DNA of 64,000 bases from Ceratodon purpureus (lineage: Eukaryota; Streptophyta; Bryopsida; Pseudoditrichales; Ditrichaceae), in NCBI GenBank assembly GCA_014871385.1, contig CM026426.1, positions 15,716,650 to 15,780,649 of the forward strand, given 5' to 3'. The notes below the pieces were generated by a model, which ran no database searches, was not told the DNA's origin, and saw only the letters and a program-made list of their open reading frames with translations. Of this stretch, positions 1-12,413 are shown piece after piece. Each line of letters begins with the position of its first letter. The stretch's first letter is position 1. The position numbers were made by a program, and so were the translations under genes.

Positions 1-46
1 GGCATGCGGTAGTTCGCAGGCTGTCGATGGAGAGCGTCTGGCTACG

Positions 47-3000
47 ATGGAGCTGCTCCACCTTGCCGATCTGCAGTCGGAGGCCCCTACCGAGGGTGAG
101 CCGGATGTAACAATTGAGCTCTCCATTGCGGGGGTGGTTGAAGTCACCTCCGACTCTGACTCCTTGGATGCAGCTGTGCCATCGGAGTCTGAGGAGGCCG
201 ATCCGGAGGGGAGTGACGAAGATCTCTCTGGAGCGGAGGAACAGTTGCCTCCTGCGAGAGGTGCGAAGAGACGAAGAACCGAGAAGGGGAGGAAGGGCGG
301 GGCAGAAGAAGTAGTGCCTGTGGGTGGCAAGAGGTGGAAGGTAAAGTACAACTCAACACGCAAATATCAAACGGATTGGGCTGCTAAGGCGCCCTGGAGT
401 GAAGGGGTGCTGCGGTCTGATGGCCTACTCCATTCTGTCAAGTGCAGCATCTGCTCGACAGTGGGAAAAAAAGAGTGTTTGATGAACCCGAAATGGGACA
501 CCATCTCACGCCATGGTTTGACAAAGTGCCATGCCAAAAATGCGCTTCTCTTTGCTTCCCGGCGCCCTGCCACTGTATTAGATCAAATACAGGGGTGCAC
601 CTTTGCGGAGAGCCGTCGCAAACGGGTTCAATTCGCAACTCTATTTCATGTACTTTGCTGTGGTCGTCCCATGCGTGAATACACTGCCAGATTTGAGTTG
701 TACAAGTTCTTGGGTGTTCCTAACCTACCTCAGTCGCATTGGTGTGCTGGATCGGGCTGGATAATGACTGAGCATATCTATGACATTGTCAAAAAAAGAC
801 AAGCCACCATGATCCATGCCGCGAACTACATAGCACTCAATGCCGATGAGAGTAGTATTGTGGATAACCAATCCGTAATTGTGATTCATTGCTACGTGCT
901 TTGTGATTGGGGTCGGCAGTCTTTGATGGTAGCTTTGTCTAAGTTGGAGAGTGATGGGGCCACCGCTGATTCACTGACCAAGGTTATTATGTCGTCCTTG
1001 CTTGTTAACTGTGGCCTTGAGCCATCTGCCATTACCTCCAAGCTTCTTTGCTTCGGGGCAGATGGTGTGGCAGCTTTCCAGGGCAAAAAGAACGGGGTTA
1101 CAAAACAGATAAAAGATGAGTTTGCTCTCTTTGCAAACGGGCAGCACTGTTGCGCCCATAGGCTGCAGCTTGCTGCACAAGTCCTCTCAGAGACTGAGCT
1201 TATGAGCACTGCGGAAGACGTGCTGCAGACCAGCCATGCCTATTTTGCCCACTCGCCGAAGAGAGTAACTGAGTTCCGCACACTTGCACTTTTAATGGAA
1301 ACAAAAGGCCTTAAGCTTTTAAAAATCGTGAAGACGTGTTGGATAAGCTGCCACGCACCGATGCGGAGACTGATCTTTGAGTTGAAGCCGGTCATGGCGA
1401 AGATGTACGAGGATGGCAATCGGAGAAAAGGGGGCAAGAAGGCACGGGTAAGTCAGTGACTCCATCTAGTTTTTTAAATTCTCACTTTCCTTTTTGAACT
1501 CACTCGTTTCTACAGTGATCTAACTCCTTGGCCTTGTCTCTCCAGTGCAGGCTGTTTTGGATCGTATGCGAGATCCCTATGCTTTGATGGGGATGCTTAC
1601 CATACTCCCACTCCTGGAAGCTATTGATGCGCTGGTTTGCTTTGCGCAGATGCGAGACGTATTTATCTGTGACTTTATTGCCGCATTGGAGAGGTGCCGT
1701 GGGCAACTGTTTACACTCTACAGCAATGAGTCAACAAAATTTAAGCGCGATGACTTCCATGCTTTTAACATGCTCCTGTAGCTAAACCATGAATAGATCC
1801 TACTCAAGTGGGATGCAAACTTGAACCTTCCTGAGGAGCACCTCGTCTTTGTTTTTGGGGACCATGAGGTCCCAGCACTGCACAAGGGCAAGACAGTTTC
1901 ACGTGAGACCTTTGTCGACATTGTGCGGGACATCAAAATTCAATGCTCAGGTGCGTTTTTTTAAACCACCACCCGTTCTTAGTCTGGTTCTTTTTTCTTT
2001 TTTTTTTAAAGTTTTTTCTGTTTGTGGCCATAGATTCATGGCCTCGGGTCTTTTTGGACCGCCCTTTGGGGCTCACTCCCTGAGTCCATCCACTCATTCT
2101 TTTTTTTTTTTCAATTATTTTTTAACTTGTTTCCTTGTTTTGCTTTTCGGACCTCTCACTCCACCAAGTCTTGTCTCGGCTAGACATCCCTTTGCATTCA
2201 ACCTTCGCCTTCTTTTTTTCCCTCTTTATTTTTTTTTCACCTTCCTTTTCCATACAGACAGCCCCCTTTCTGCTCGGCCTTTGCCATCACCTCAGCGTCG
2301 TAAGTTTTTTTGCCCTTTTTGTTTTTATTTTTAATTTTTTCTGCTTGGTTCGCTTTCCATTTTAATCTCTCTTTACTGGTTCATTTTCATTTAAATTTTG
2401 CTGTTCAGTTGGTTCTTTTCTTATGCGGCGTTGCTTGGTTCCTTATTAACAACCTATCTGCTACCTGTCCAGTTCTCCGTTCAAGCTTTGCTTAGTGGTT
2501 TTTTAAATGTTCATGTCTTCTTCTTTGTGGCATCTTTTTTGAATGTTGTTGTGGTTTTACTTCTCCTTTCAGATTGTTTACAGGTGGTGGTTTTTAGACG
2601 CACCTTAGCAAGACAGTTCCAGATTCCATCTCCACGCAGTGATGGAAATTTGTTGTCTGTGCAGAAGCTACTGTGAGGGTGTTGGAGGAATTAGACGCCC
2701 GTTTCCTTGTGGTTGCCGTACTCGATGCGCTGGGTATTGTTTACCCCTAGTACTGGCTCCAAGGGGACTGTCACTCTAGCTTCCAAAAACACCTCACCAT
2801 ATTGAAGGAGTTCTATGGAGAGCCACGCCATGTGACCCGGGATGGGAAAAAAATCCATGTGTCCCATGTTCTCGACTCCACGAGGCTGGAGACGGAGCAG
2901 CCACTGTTTAAGATGGCGATGCTGGCCAACTCGGCCTGGGCTATGGACCCTCCCCCCGTGGGATCTGATGCAAGCAAGGAGCTTCTAAACCCTGTTATGA

Positions 3001-3296
3001 AGCTTTGGCGCCGCCTAGATGGGAACTCAGCCTTGTCCACATCGTTTCCGGAGTACATTAAGTTGGCACAGATTGCCATGATCCATGTGCTCGGATCAGT
3101 TGAGGACGAGAGAGCCTTCTCATCTGTTAGTTTTCTGAAAGATAAACTCCGGAATAGGCTTGATAGAGAACATCTCGGTCTTGTCGTTGGAATGCATAAC
3201 CAGAGCTGTTTCAACCTGCAGACATTTCCATATGACGACTGCTTCAAGCAGTGGCTGAAGTCCTGCGAGTTCCATCGCATCAGCACGATGGCGTAG
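47..3296 (+). pseudogene. hAT-superfamily transposase-like gene, decayed
   Basis: Exon 1 (47-1447) encodes an acidic N-terminus, a basic nuclear-localisation-like stretch (AKRRRTEKGRK), a BED-like Cys/His segment (CSICSTVGKK...SRHGLTKCH) and a DDE-type core region (LNADESSIVDNQSVIVIHCY; later CFGADGVAAFQGKKNGV and CCAHRLQL). An intron with GTAAGT donor at 1448 and acceptor TGCAG at 1546-1550 keeps phase 0 into exon 2 (1551-1950). A pyrimidine-rich intron of roughly 0.6 kb follows. The last exon (about 2650-3296) ends with an hAT dimerisation-like domain (GSVEDERAFSSVSFLKDKLR). Exon 2 has in-frame TAG codons at 1779 and 1794, and the last exon has another near 2748. All three fall where CAG (Gln) would read naturally, so the copy is dead. 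No terminal inverted repeats were found; the 5' end may lie outside the window. It could also be a transposase-derived host gene that has decayed. Confidence 0.75.
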
Positions 3297-4845
3297 TGTA
3301 GGTGATAGGTTTTGGTTTTCTTAGTGTAGGTGTTTTGTTTCCATTATTTGTACATGTTTGTGGACTTGTGATGTTCCCCATGCAGTTCTCAGTTTAGTTT
3401 TTTGTAGGTGCTTCAGTATTGGTTCGTGAGCGCCCTTCGCGGGGTGGTAGAAGCAGCTTCAATATGTGCATCAGATCAACATGTTCCGGTTTTACACATT
3501 GACATACTATCCCTTTTTGGTAACTTGTCAGTTTCTGTTTGTTGCCGAATTTGCATGGCCCTGTTCCAGCTTTGTTGTTTTAAAATTCTGCTGATTCTGA
3601 CTTCAGCATCGGAGTCATTGTCTTCGTTGTGCAGGTCCGTGGCTGTAGATCGCGGATTCAGATGGCTCTACTTAGAACTGTATAATTTTTTTAAACTCAA
3701 TATGCGATTCTGACTTTGGCATCAGAGTACTTGTTTGTAGTGTGCAGGTCTTTTGTCTTTCTCTCTCAAAATTACAACTCTTAGAGAGCATTTTAATTTT
3801 AAAACTTCTGTGAATGTATGTAGTCAGATTTGATACCATTTTTAAAATTAGAAACCACTATGTAGCCAGATTGCTTGCCATTCTCGAAAGCAGACATTAA
3901 CTTGCAGCCAAAGGGCCGTAACTTAGAATTTTCAGTAGCCAGCATTGCTTGTAAGCCCATGAAATTGTGGCCAATTTGATATCACTAAAAATAAAGTTAA
4001 CGCCAATAAATTCTTAAAATATAAAATCCCGTAAAAATGGGGCCAGCAGATTTCTCCGCAGTAAAGTATGTCGTTGCCAGTCAGAGTCCCCCTGAACTAA
4101 ACCTGTGGCCTGCCACACGTTTCTTGTGAAAACAGAAAAATTACACTGACCTGTACCTCAACAACCACATTCCCAAACCACTCAGCTTAGACCCGATCCA
4201 AACAAGAAAAACGGTAAGACCGTACAGGCTCTATCTTTAAAATCAAAATGAGATAGAATGAAATACATGATTAATATAAAATTATATAAAATGTCTATTT
4301 GGTAGTTGCTACATTTATGGATAACTCATACTTTTTATAATCCAATTTGCAAGTTGTTGAAATTTGAATTATCTTAAGTATAATAAACAACCTTTAAAAA
4401 AATGAACCTTTCTATATGACAAAATTATATCAAATGTTTATGCATTATTGAACCATGAAACATCATACAAAAAATCAACAATTTTCTAGTTGTGAAATCA
4501 TTGAATGTTAAATATTTATTCATACTATGAATATATACTAATTTTCTCAAAATAATTTTTTTTGAAAAAGTAGGTTATACTTAAATGACCTTTACACAAA
4601 TACTTATCCTTGAATAATTTTTGGAGAATGTATTTTGCATCTACAGTTTTTGAATGAATGCCTTTCATTATAAACATTTGATAATATACTTTTAGATAAA
4701 CAACTTTGAAATTAATACCTTTGAAATTGCCTTTGAGGAAATTAGAATAATTTGAGAAATTTAGAGAATGTTTTTGAGATGATGAGAAAGGTTTTTGAAA
4801 ATGAATACGCTTTTGAGTCCAGGGTTTGGAGTTCGTGCTTTTCAA
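3297..4845. other. Intergenic, no gene recognised
   Basis: AT-rich sequence 3' of the hAT-like gene. The only longer open frame (3408-3713, plus) has no recognisable domain and looks like chance. The end of the hAT element may lie near 4020-4220, where base composition changes, but no inverted repeat was found to fix it. Confidence 0.5.
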
Positions 4846-4849
4846 TTCA

Positions 4850-5047
4850 AGCTTTTGAGTTCATGCTTCTGAGTTCATGCTTTTGAGTTCATGTTTTTGG
4901 AATCATGCTTTTGAGTTCATGTTTTTGAGATCATGCTTTTGAGTTCATGTTTTTGAGATCATGCTTTTGAGTTCATGCTTTGGAGTAATTTGAGTAATTT
5001 GAATAATTTAAGTAATTTGAGCAATTTGAGCAATTTGAGCAATTTGA
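4850..5047. repeat. Two abutting short tandem repeats
   Basis: A 14-bp unit of the form GYTTTTGAGWTCAT is repeated about nine times (about 4850-4984). It changes abruptly to a 10-bp unit AATTTGAGYA repeated about six times (4985-5047). The two units share the TTTGAG core, so one array probably grew out of the other by slippage. Confidence 0.8.
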
Positions 5048-5113
5048 AGGACGTACCGGTAGGAAGTCCTTTGAAAACACGTTTCCAGGAATCTTAGACC
5101 CTCCATGTTGCTC

Positions 5114-6141
5114 AAACCCAATCCTGCCATGGTTTGAGGTCTGAGCTGGATCCATCTTGCCAAGCTTTTAATCTACAAATTTCACATGTAAAATCAGATG
5201 GAGTTGATATCGAAAGCTTGTGAACCAAACTTCACAATCAGACCACAATTATGGTGTTTTAATCTTTGTTCAAATCTTAACCCACATTTCTTGAAAAAAT
5301 GTTCAAGAGTACTATTGATGCAAACAAAACGATGCAAACGTCCGCAACTGTAATTCTCAACAAGTTTCTAATAACATGCAGAAACCAAGTACCTTTCATC
5401 ACGTGGCAAAGCAATGTGCATATCAATAGTTGTATCTTTTGAAGAATCATCAGCTTGACCCACATCTGCAATAACGTCCTTTCGCAAAATTTGATACGGG
5501 TTCATGAACAACATGAAAGTGCTGAGCGCAGAGCATTGTACAGGGCCTAGAGAAGCGCCAAAAGAATGCAATAACTCCTCCAATTGCCTAATGAGGAGCA
5601 AATGCAGAGCAACATGGCTATGCAGCATGGCAACATACGGTAAGCGCCACGATCCCAACTTTGTATGGTCTGACATGTGATCTGAGGACAACCGGGTATC
5701 ATCAATCATTTCACAATCAAGTGATATGATAAATGGCAACCTCTAATCAAGCAGAACGAGACTATAATTGAAAATCATGTTTATTCATTTACAAAGAGTT
5801 GGGAGAAACCTTCTACATGTGCTAGGCAAAAAGTATCAAGCAAAAGATGAACAGCATCTTCCTGCGTAGCCTGCACCGCATCTGTCTCTTGTTTTAACCA
5901 AACCCAGACATAATCATCCTTCTAATGTATTGCTTCTTTGTCATTTCCATACTCCATCAACACTCAATCACAAAATTACGTCTAGACTGTCAAAGGAGCT
6001 ACACCATTGTCCACCCAATAACACAATCCTCCCATCATTAAGCTCCTAGACCCAAGAATCTAGCACACATACCTCCGGCGAAGGTAGGGCAGCAAGAGCA
6101 GCGGCTATCTCCTAGCTGACGATCAATCCTCGAGGGGGCTC
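5114..6141 (-). pseudogene. Unidentified gene, three 3' exons (minus strand)
   Basis: Three phase-compatible exons are visible. One is 6073-6141 (23 codons, ...EIAAALAALPSPE, donor GTATGT). The next is 5393-5742 (phase 0 in, phase 2 out, beginning RLPFIISLDCEMIDD and containing VALHLLLIRQLEELLHSFG). The last is 5114-5172, ending ...SSSDLKPWQDWV and a TGA stop. The 350-bp middle exon is open throughout and bounded by TTAG/ and /GTACTT, which argues for real coding sequence. I do not recognise the family. The first exon carries one in-frame TAG, so the copy is probably broken, or my acceptor choice there is wrong. It lies just downstream of the broken eL15 exon on the same strand. The group may be a set of displaced gene fragments. 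Confidence 0.45.
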
Positions 6142-6391
6142 CTTGAAACGAAATTCAAAACAACACAATCAATAACCCAAATAATCCATCATCTGACCTG
6201 AGTACAATAACCTCACCGTCAAAGCCAGTGGTGGAGTAAAATGCAAAACAACTAAACGCATGTATGGTTGCATACATGCGATCAAAGAGGATAAAAAAGG
6301 AGCAAGCGATGGTAGTACCTGCAGAGGCGACAAGAGTCCATTTCATAGCACTAAAAGAAACAGGTATCCAAGAGACTCATCCACAAACTAA

Positions 6392-6558
6392 CTTGCTTCG
6401 CCTTGTATCCGAGGCGACGAGCCTTGTCAGGGCGGCAGGGGCGCGGATGCGCACAATGCCAGGGAACTAGCGGAACTCCCAGCAACGCACACGCAATCGG
6501 AACCGCAGCACATCATACTGCTTCTTCCGCCACAGCTCCTCAATGTACTTGTAGGCAC
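6392..6558 (-). pseudogene. RPL15: Ribosomal protein eL15 (RPL15) exon 2, broken
   Basis: The minus strand reads [13 protein letters not shown]...VLRF...RVRCWEFR, then FPGIVRI, and in a second frame RPDKARRLGYKAKQ. This is the conserved N-terminal part of the cytosolic 60S ribosomal protein eL15. The exon starts after a CAG acceptor in the phase expected for an intron inside the second codon (M-G). It is non-functional: a TAG stands where the family has Gln (WEYRQ), and a one-base deletion shifts the frame before RPDKARR. The splice donor after the exon is also lost (CAAG followed by TTAG). No further eL15 exons were seen, so this is a fragment. Introns flank it, so it is not a processed pseudogene. 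Confidence 0.85.
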
Positions 6559-6937
6559 CTGCAGCAAGCCCACAACCAAACCCTAAGATGAGCCCCCCAT
6601 TCTCATTGCCCCCACGGCCACGGTACCTCACAGAAAATAATGAAAAAGATCACACGTTGTAGAGCACGACGAGGAGAACATGACGATGAAGGAGAGAGAG
6701 TCGCAAGAAGTATCCATGGTGTGCGGAGAGGCCGCGCCTATCTGCAGCTATGGCGATAGAGATCCAAAAAGGAGCTCCTCCGCTAGGTTTCTCTGAACAT
6801 AAGCTTGCCGATGTCAACACCTTACTGGGTTTTTCCATTCCGCATTCACATTCTGGGTTTTTCCTGTTTCAGGGTTTTTTGGCCTGCAGGTAAGTGTAAA
6901 CGCAAAAAGAGATAGGTCATTGGACTTTTGGCAAAAC

Positions 6938-7320
6938 CATTACGTGCAAAAACAGGTTTCCAAAAGGCCGTGTAAGCAGCACGTGAGAGAAAAAAATGGG
7001 GCCTGCCCGGGCACTTTGACGGGGCACTCGACATGCCACCATGGTGCCAGCAACGCCGCGGCGGGTGGTCGAACCAATGGCCTTCGCGAAGGGCCTATGT
7101 CGGGCGCTGCTAGAGTGGCGCGCTAACAGCAATCTGCCCACTTGGGACCAAACCTCGAGCCGACCAACTCATGTCAGTTGGGATATTCCGAGGACCCTTG
7201 TTAACTGTGCGGGCAGCGATTCTGGCATCCGCTACCAACGCAGAGGGGCTTTGGGCAGGGGGTTCACCTAACTTGGGCAGGCTTACACAGCCTTTTGGAG
7301 ACCTGTTTTTGCACGTAATG
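6938..7320. mobile_element. MITE with roughly 40-bp terminal inverted repeats
   Basis: The left end (CATTACGTGCAAAAACAGG..., 6938 to about 6977) is matched by the reverse complement of the right end (about 7281-7320) over roughly 40 bp with about three mismatches. The 383-bp interior is GC-richer than its surroundings and has no transposase. A clear target-site duplication is not visible, so the superfamily is unassigned (Mutator-like or hAT-like are possible). Confidence 0.75.
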
Positions 7321-8079
7321 CATTGCGGGCCTCAATACAAAGCCTCTGTCTAGGACAGAGGCAACAAATTCAACAATCACCACATGCTCCATCTCCCCAA
7401 AACCCATCCCAACCCTACAACCCTTCTCTACACTCTTCCACCCCATATTCTCCGAACTCCACAAGACACCCCAAAACCTCCCCACCTCCGCAACCCGATT
7501 AGGTCGCCCCACCTAGAATTACCACCCCGAAACCAAAAACCTTGAGTAGTCAGATCTACGTAACGGAATGCAAATCCACATCTCTTGACAAAGCCATATA
7601 AATCTCAAATGTTCACAATGTGAATAATACAGAAACAAGCATGTCACGTACATTTTGTTTGACCAAAAAGTTACCACAACCGAATAAAAACCACGGGGTA
7701 ACTAGAAAAGTACCCGCTGAGGCTCCAACGGCTGCCACATCACTGCAGCATGGTGCGATTAAATCTCAAAGGAGCTCTTGTCATTTCCATAGTCATTTAG
7801 GACTTCAAATGGACAACCTGTCATTTATTGTAGTGGTTTGATGGACACGATTCCTACTTCTGCCTCCAAAGCAAAATAAAACCGGTGGGTAAAAAAAAAT
7901 CAAATGGTAAATATGTTATAAAAAAGGTGAAAAACACTAAATTGCACCTTTTGATGCCAACGCATCACAATGAAGTAAAATCAATTTCGTTCAAATTTCA
8001 TTCGTCTCCCACTAGCGAGAACTGAAAAAACACTGGAAATGATATGATTTGATTCGCCCAGCAATCCTTATCTGTAGAA
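7321..8079. other. Intergenic, no gene recognised
   Basis: A C-rich, T-rich stretch (about 7370-7530) followed by AT-rich sequence. The open frames here (7264-7512 minus, 7620-7841 plus) have no recognisable domain. Confidence 0.5.
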
Positions 8080-9990
8080 GCACTTCACTCTTCTTTGCCT
8101 CCACATCCATTCCTAGGTGTTGGGCTTTGTCGTAGTGAGAAGTAGTAATAAAAGTCAGCTTCATAGACTTCCATGAGATTGGTGCATAGTTTTTGATGAA
8201 GATGTAGTTGGTCTAGGACTTCCAAAAGCTTTTGTTGAACTTGGAAGCAACATCAATGTACAAAGTGATTTCTAGGGTTCCTTCTTTGATGTAGTGTAAA
8301 CCAAAATCGTATATGCCTAAGAGGTATTGAAGTAAATGCTTCACTACATTCTAGGAATGCACTCTATGCTTGAGACAGTGCCTAGTAAGCTCACTTGTGG
8401 CAAATAAAACATCTTGAGCTGTGTATGTAGACAATTACAAAATAGTTCCTATTGTTGTAAAGTACTTGTTCTTGTCACAAAACTCTTCCTCTTCTTCATT
8501 AAAAGGATGGTAGAGATTATCATAGATTTTACTTCATTTCATCATGGAGCAAAGAGTGGAGTAGCTTGGTCCATATTGAAGCTTTAAAGGGTCGTGATGG
8601 TGAGTTTGTAGGTCCACATTGTGGAGCAATCTTTGAAGTCTTGGTTGGTAGCTCTATTGGTAGCTTCCAGAGGATTGGCATCTAAATTAGCTTTCCTTGA
8701 GATCAGGCACCACAATCACCCACATTGTTGCCATCATTGAGGCAGACCTCATGTCCATTGAGTATTTTTAACTGCGCCAAAACATATTGGTCTTGTAATG
8801 CCCAAGCCTACTCGACCAAAATTCAACTTTGATGGAAGAATCCACATAGAAAATAGATTCCTTGGAATGTGTACCTGTGAGTAGAACGTCATCAGTCGTG
8901 CTTGTAGTGCTAGTCTAAATTTTCAATTCATATAAATCATTGGCTTCCGCATATGCCGTGGCAAGGTATCATGGCCATTGTCTACGTTCTAACGCTTCTT
9001 TACCATCCTTCATTGTAGTCACAAAGTTGATCGCATTAGCTCTAAGATTGTTGCAATTGATCAGACTCCACAGAGTATTAAGAGAGTACATTGCATGTAT
9101 ATACTTTAGGGGGGTCCTCGCAGGCAACAGTATAGTAGCAGGCCATCACAAAAGAATTAATTCCATCTTCTAGCAAGTGTGATGACATCAAACTTTTGTC
9201 AGGCTTTCACTTTGCTGGAAATTGTAAAGTACTTTGGGACTCCTAAAATCATATGAGTGGTACCACTTTATAGTAAAAGCTAATGTTTGAATTTCTTTAT
9301 CCTCGCACTCAAATTGTTGGAGCTCATGACACACTTTTACACAATATAATCCTTAGCTAAATGTCCAATTATACCGCACTTATAGATACCATGATTCCTA
9401 TGATATGACTTAAACTTATTAATGTTAAATTCTAGAGCTAGGTTTTCTAGATGATTTGTCTTTAGATTGACAAGAAGATTGTTGAGGTTGCTTTGATTGT
9501 TGCTTTTCCTTGCCACGTGTTTTTTGCGTTGCCATATCCATAATGTTTTTTTGCATTGCCATATCCTTCACAAGCTTAGACTCTGCATTCTTCAATAAAT
9601 GCAATTTTCTTTCTTTACAAGCAAGAGATGAGACATTAACGTGGAATGACATTTAAACTTTATATTGGGGTATTTCTGGGCTTAAATAGTATGAAGAGAA
9701 GAGAAGGCGGATGAAGTCGTATCTATAAAATCCTTCTCCTAAATCATCTATGTATAGAGTTGGAGCTCATTTAAGCTTTGCGTTGAAAGACAAAAGGTCA
9801 CGGTGGTCCATCACCCTGGGATAAATCCAACTGCTTCAAGCTTGAGGAAAGACAATAATCTTCTCATTATGGGACTTGGCTTCTAGTTGTTGCTACAAGT
9901 TGTATGGATTGTTAATCTAAATGTACTATTGGTAGAGAGAGATATCTAGATGCCTCCTCAAGATGGAGACTACCTTCTACTTCAAGGATG
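8080..9990 (-). mobile_element. Ty1/copia LTR-retrotransposon fossil, heavily broken
   Basis: On the minus strand a gag-like part with a CCHC-type zinc-knuckle remnant (CGIIGHLAKD) lies near 9350-9400. A lysine/glutamine-rich gag-like segment lies at 9425-9652. Remains of the reverse transcriptase/RNase H end (HLLQYLLGIYDFGLHY) lie near 8280-8350. The order gag then RNase H on the minus strand fits copia, but most of the pol region between them is missing or unrecognisable. No LTR pair was found. The many breaks and the missing middle mark it as a very old insertion, clearly older than the copia element at 48540-53833. Confidence 0.65.
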
Positions 9991-10578
9991 TTAAGACAAT
10001 CATTGGTGTTGTTGGCTACAAAGTTGCCTCCAATACTTATTCCAAAAGGTATTCCTTCGCATCATTCTGCAATTGAGCTAGACGCTTTTATCCACCTTTA
10101 GACCTTTAAATAAGTGAGGTTGTATTCGTCCTTTGTTGTCCTTAGTCCTCTTTGGCGCATGCATAGCTATAATAAGAGATAAGGTAAAACAAAACAAGAA
10201 ATTGAAGCAACAAGAATGTAAAATTGGATTGCATGATCTTCATTACAACAATATTGTAAGTTGTTATAAAAAGAATAAGGAAAAAAAAAAAGAATATAAA
10301 AGCAATAATATAAGGAAAAATCTATGTTAATATTGTATTATAATAAATGCAAGGTGCTAAAGAGAGAACTATTGTGCTGATTATTGTGTTAAAGTGAATC
10401 TATATAGTCTAATAAAACAGACCTACAAACTATAAAGAAACCAAAGTATAAGAAAAAGTGAGCAAATATAAGAGAGAACATATATATTGAAACCACAATG
10501 AGCTATGGAGAAGTGTGTTCAACTTTGAGGAAGAGTTGCCTATTATGCTATACTCCCACCATAGATGGTGTTGTTAGC
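9991..10578. other. Intergenic, AT-rich
   Basis: AT-rich sequence with A-runs. A lysine-rich open frame at 10133-10330 looks like a by-product of A-richness. The retroelement fossil may extend to about 10080. Confidence 0.4.
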
Positions 10579-10582
10579 TTAA

Positions 10583-11434
10583 CCCCTAAACGGCCATTGT
10601 CCTAGAATGGGTGTTTTTGAAATTTGGGCAGGTTCCTAAAATTTCAAATTTACTTGAAATTTTTTGAATTTTTTTGTGAAAAAAGGTTTCTTCAAGAGGT
10701 TTATAGGGATATTTTTTTTATTTTTTTTGAATGAAGTGACAAAAAGTTATGCTCCTCTAAGCATAAAACGTCCTTCCACGGGCAGGCTCTCAGCCACTGT
10801 GAATGCAGCAATTTCTGCCCAAAACTGCCCAAAACTGCCCAAAACTGCCCAAATCTGCTTAAAGACGAAACTTTGAAATTCCACCAAAAATTGAGATTTT
10901 GATATTTTTCAAAAATAAATTTTTTTTATGTATAGAGAAGGTATCAGAGCATGTTTCCACCGTTCAGATTTTTAATCCAAATGTTTTTGATATGCTATTT
11001 TTATTGTCAAAAAACGGCCTTTGTTTGTGAATTTCAGTATACCCCCTAGCGGAAAATGATTTTTTTGGCAACCTTCCACAACTTTTTTCAATATAAGTTT
11101 TTTAACACAATTAGCTAACTCAGTCTTATTTGACGTGCATCAAAACCCTCAAAATCCATAATGCAAAAAAATGGTTATTTGGGCCTTCAAAACTCTGCTG
11201 ATCCCTTTTTGCGCAGGGAAAAAAAACTTGTTTTTCAACTTTGAACGTTACGATCTTGTAATTGGTGAGGAATGAGTGCGTAAGATTTGATGGACGTGTA
11301 GACATAGAAGTTAGCTACAAGATCTTACGGTTAGATGTACTAATTAAGACCCCTACTTTGCAAAATCCACCTTGCTTTGAAGAGGGGCTGTTTTCAGGCA
11401 GTTTTGGTGAAAAACACCCTTTGCCGTTTAGGGG
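10583..11434 (+). mobile_element. TTAA-bounded non-autonomous element, copy A (piggyBac-like)
   Basis: Bounded by TTAA on both sides (10579-10582 and 11435-11438), with terminal inverted repeats beginning CCCCTAAACGGC. The interior has no transposase. It contains runs of the motif GCCCAAAACT and strings shared with copies B and D (for example GGCCATTGTCCTAGAATG at the left end). TTAA target duplications and CCC-starting ends are the hallmark of the piggyBac superfamily; the assignment rests on these ends only. Confidence 0.8.
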
Positions 11435-11438
11435 TTAA

Positions 11439-12413
11439 AGTAAATACAAGCCCACTTTACTTTGGGCATATATGAAACCATAAGCTGATGTTACCTTGGG
11501 TGATATAGAAACTACAAATTGTTATTAGGAAAACTAGGATTGACTGCTTTTTTTAATGCTTGTTAACATACAACACCCGAATGTGATCAGTCAGTCAATT
11601 TTTACTTTAACGTTAATGTTTGTATTTACAAGTTATTATTCTCTCTACAACACTAGTTTATAATTGATATTGTGGTGCCTTCATACATGACATTGTGGCA
11701 TTGATATGTTGACAGTTTCTCCATATCCTGAAGCAATTTACTTTAATTCACACTCATGACAGAAGAAAAATTGGATTTGTTTGACATAGCAATCTTTCTT
11801 ATCATGAATATTCTTACAAATACCTTTCAAAAATTATTATAACAAAATATTTGATTTTACACCAAAGTTTGTCATAAACTGAAATGTATTATTGGGCTTA
11901 TTTTGAGTGGAGATGGTCTTTTCATAGAAGTGAATTTGGATTTTTTTTCAGCAAAATTTTACGCATGTATAAAGTAATAAATTATAGAATCCTTTAAAAG
12001 ATGTTAAAATTTGAATAAGCATCTCCAATGATAGAGATACAGTATGAACTTTCTATAATCCTTGATAATTCCTAAAGAAAGATTGGCATGTATAATTTTG
12101 GGTTTCCAGCACAACATAAATTATACAATGTCATACTCAAAATCAAAGAAATTTTATGAAATCAACACGGTTTGCAATATAAATACAAGTTTTGACAAAT
12201 GGAATGTTTATTTGTAGGTCGTAAGTATCATAAATAAAAATGCATTTTAAATTTTGAATTTATAATCATGAAAGAGAAATGTTGTACTTTTAGAATTTGG
12301 AGTTCTTTTTTTTATGTGTTTTAAAATAGTTAGTTTGAGTTTATTCTTTTGAATATGAACCTCAAGCTTTGATTTTATATTTTGAAATAAATAAAGTGGT
12401 AAAGACAAAAGAA
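11439..12413. other. Intergenic, AT-rich
   Basis: AT-rich sequence with no long open frame and no repeat of note, between TTAA element A and Helitron H1. Confidence 0.5.

Noticed and set aside
1849-2676. Overlapping Phe/Leu-rich plus-strand open frames
   Set aside because: They come from the pyrimidine-rich intron of the hAT gene and carry no domain.
1545-6480. TAG read as Gln, a variant genetic code
   Set aside because: In-frame TAGs at Gln positions in the hAT gene and eL15 fragment suggested it. But the long DUF7869-like exon (about 705 codons with many Gln) and the six WD40 exons use no TAG, and the eL15 copy also has a frameshift. Decay by deamination explains it better.
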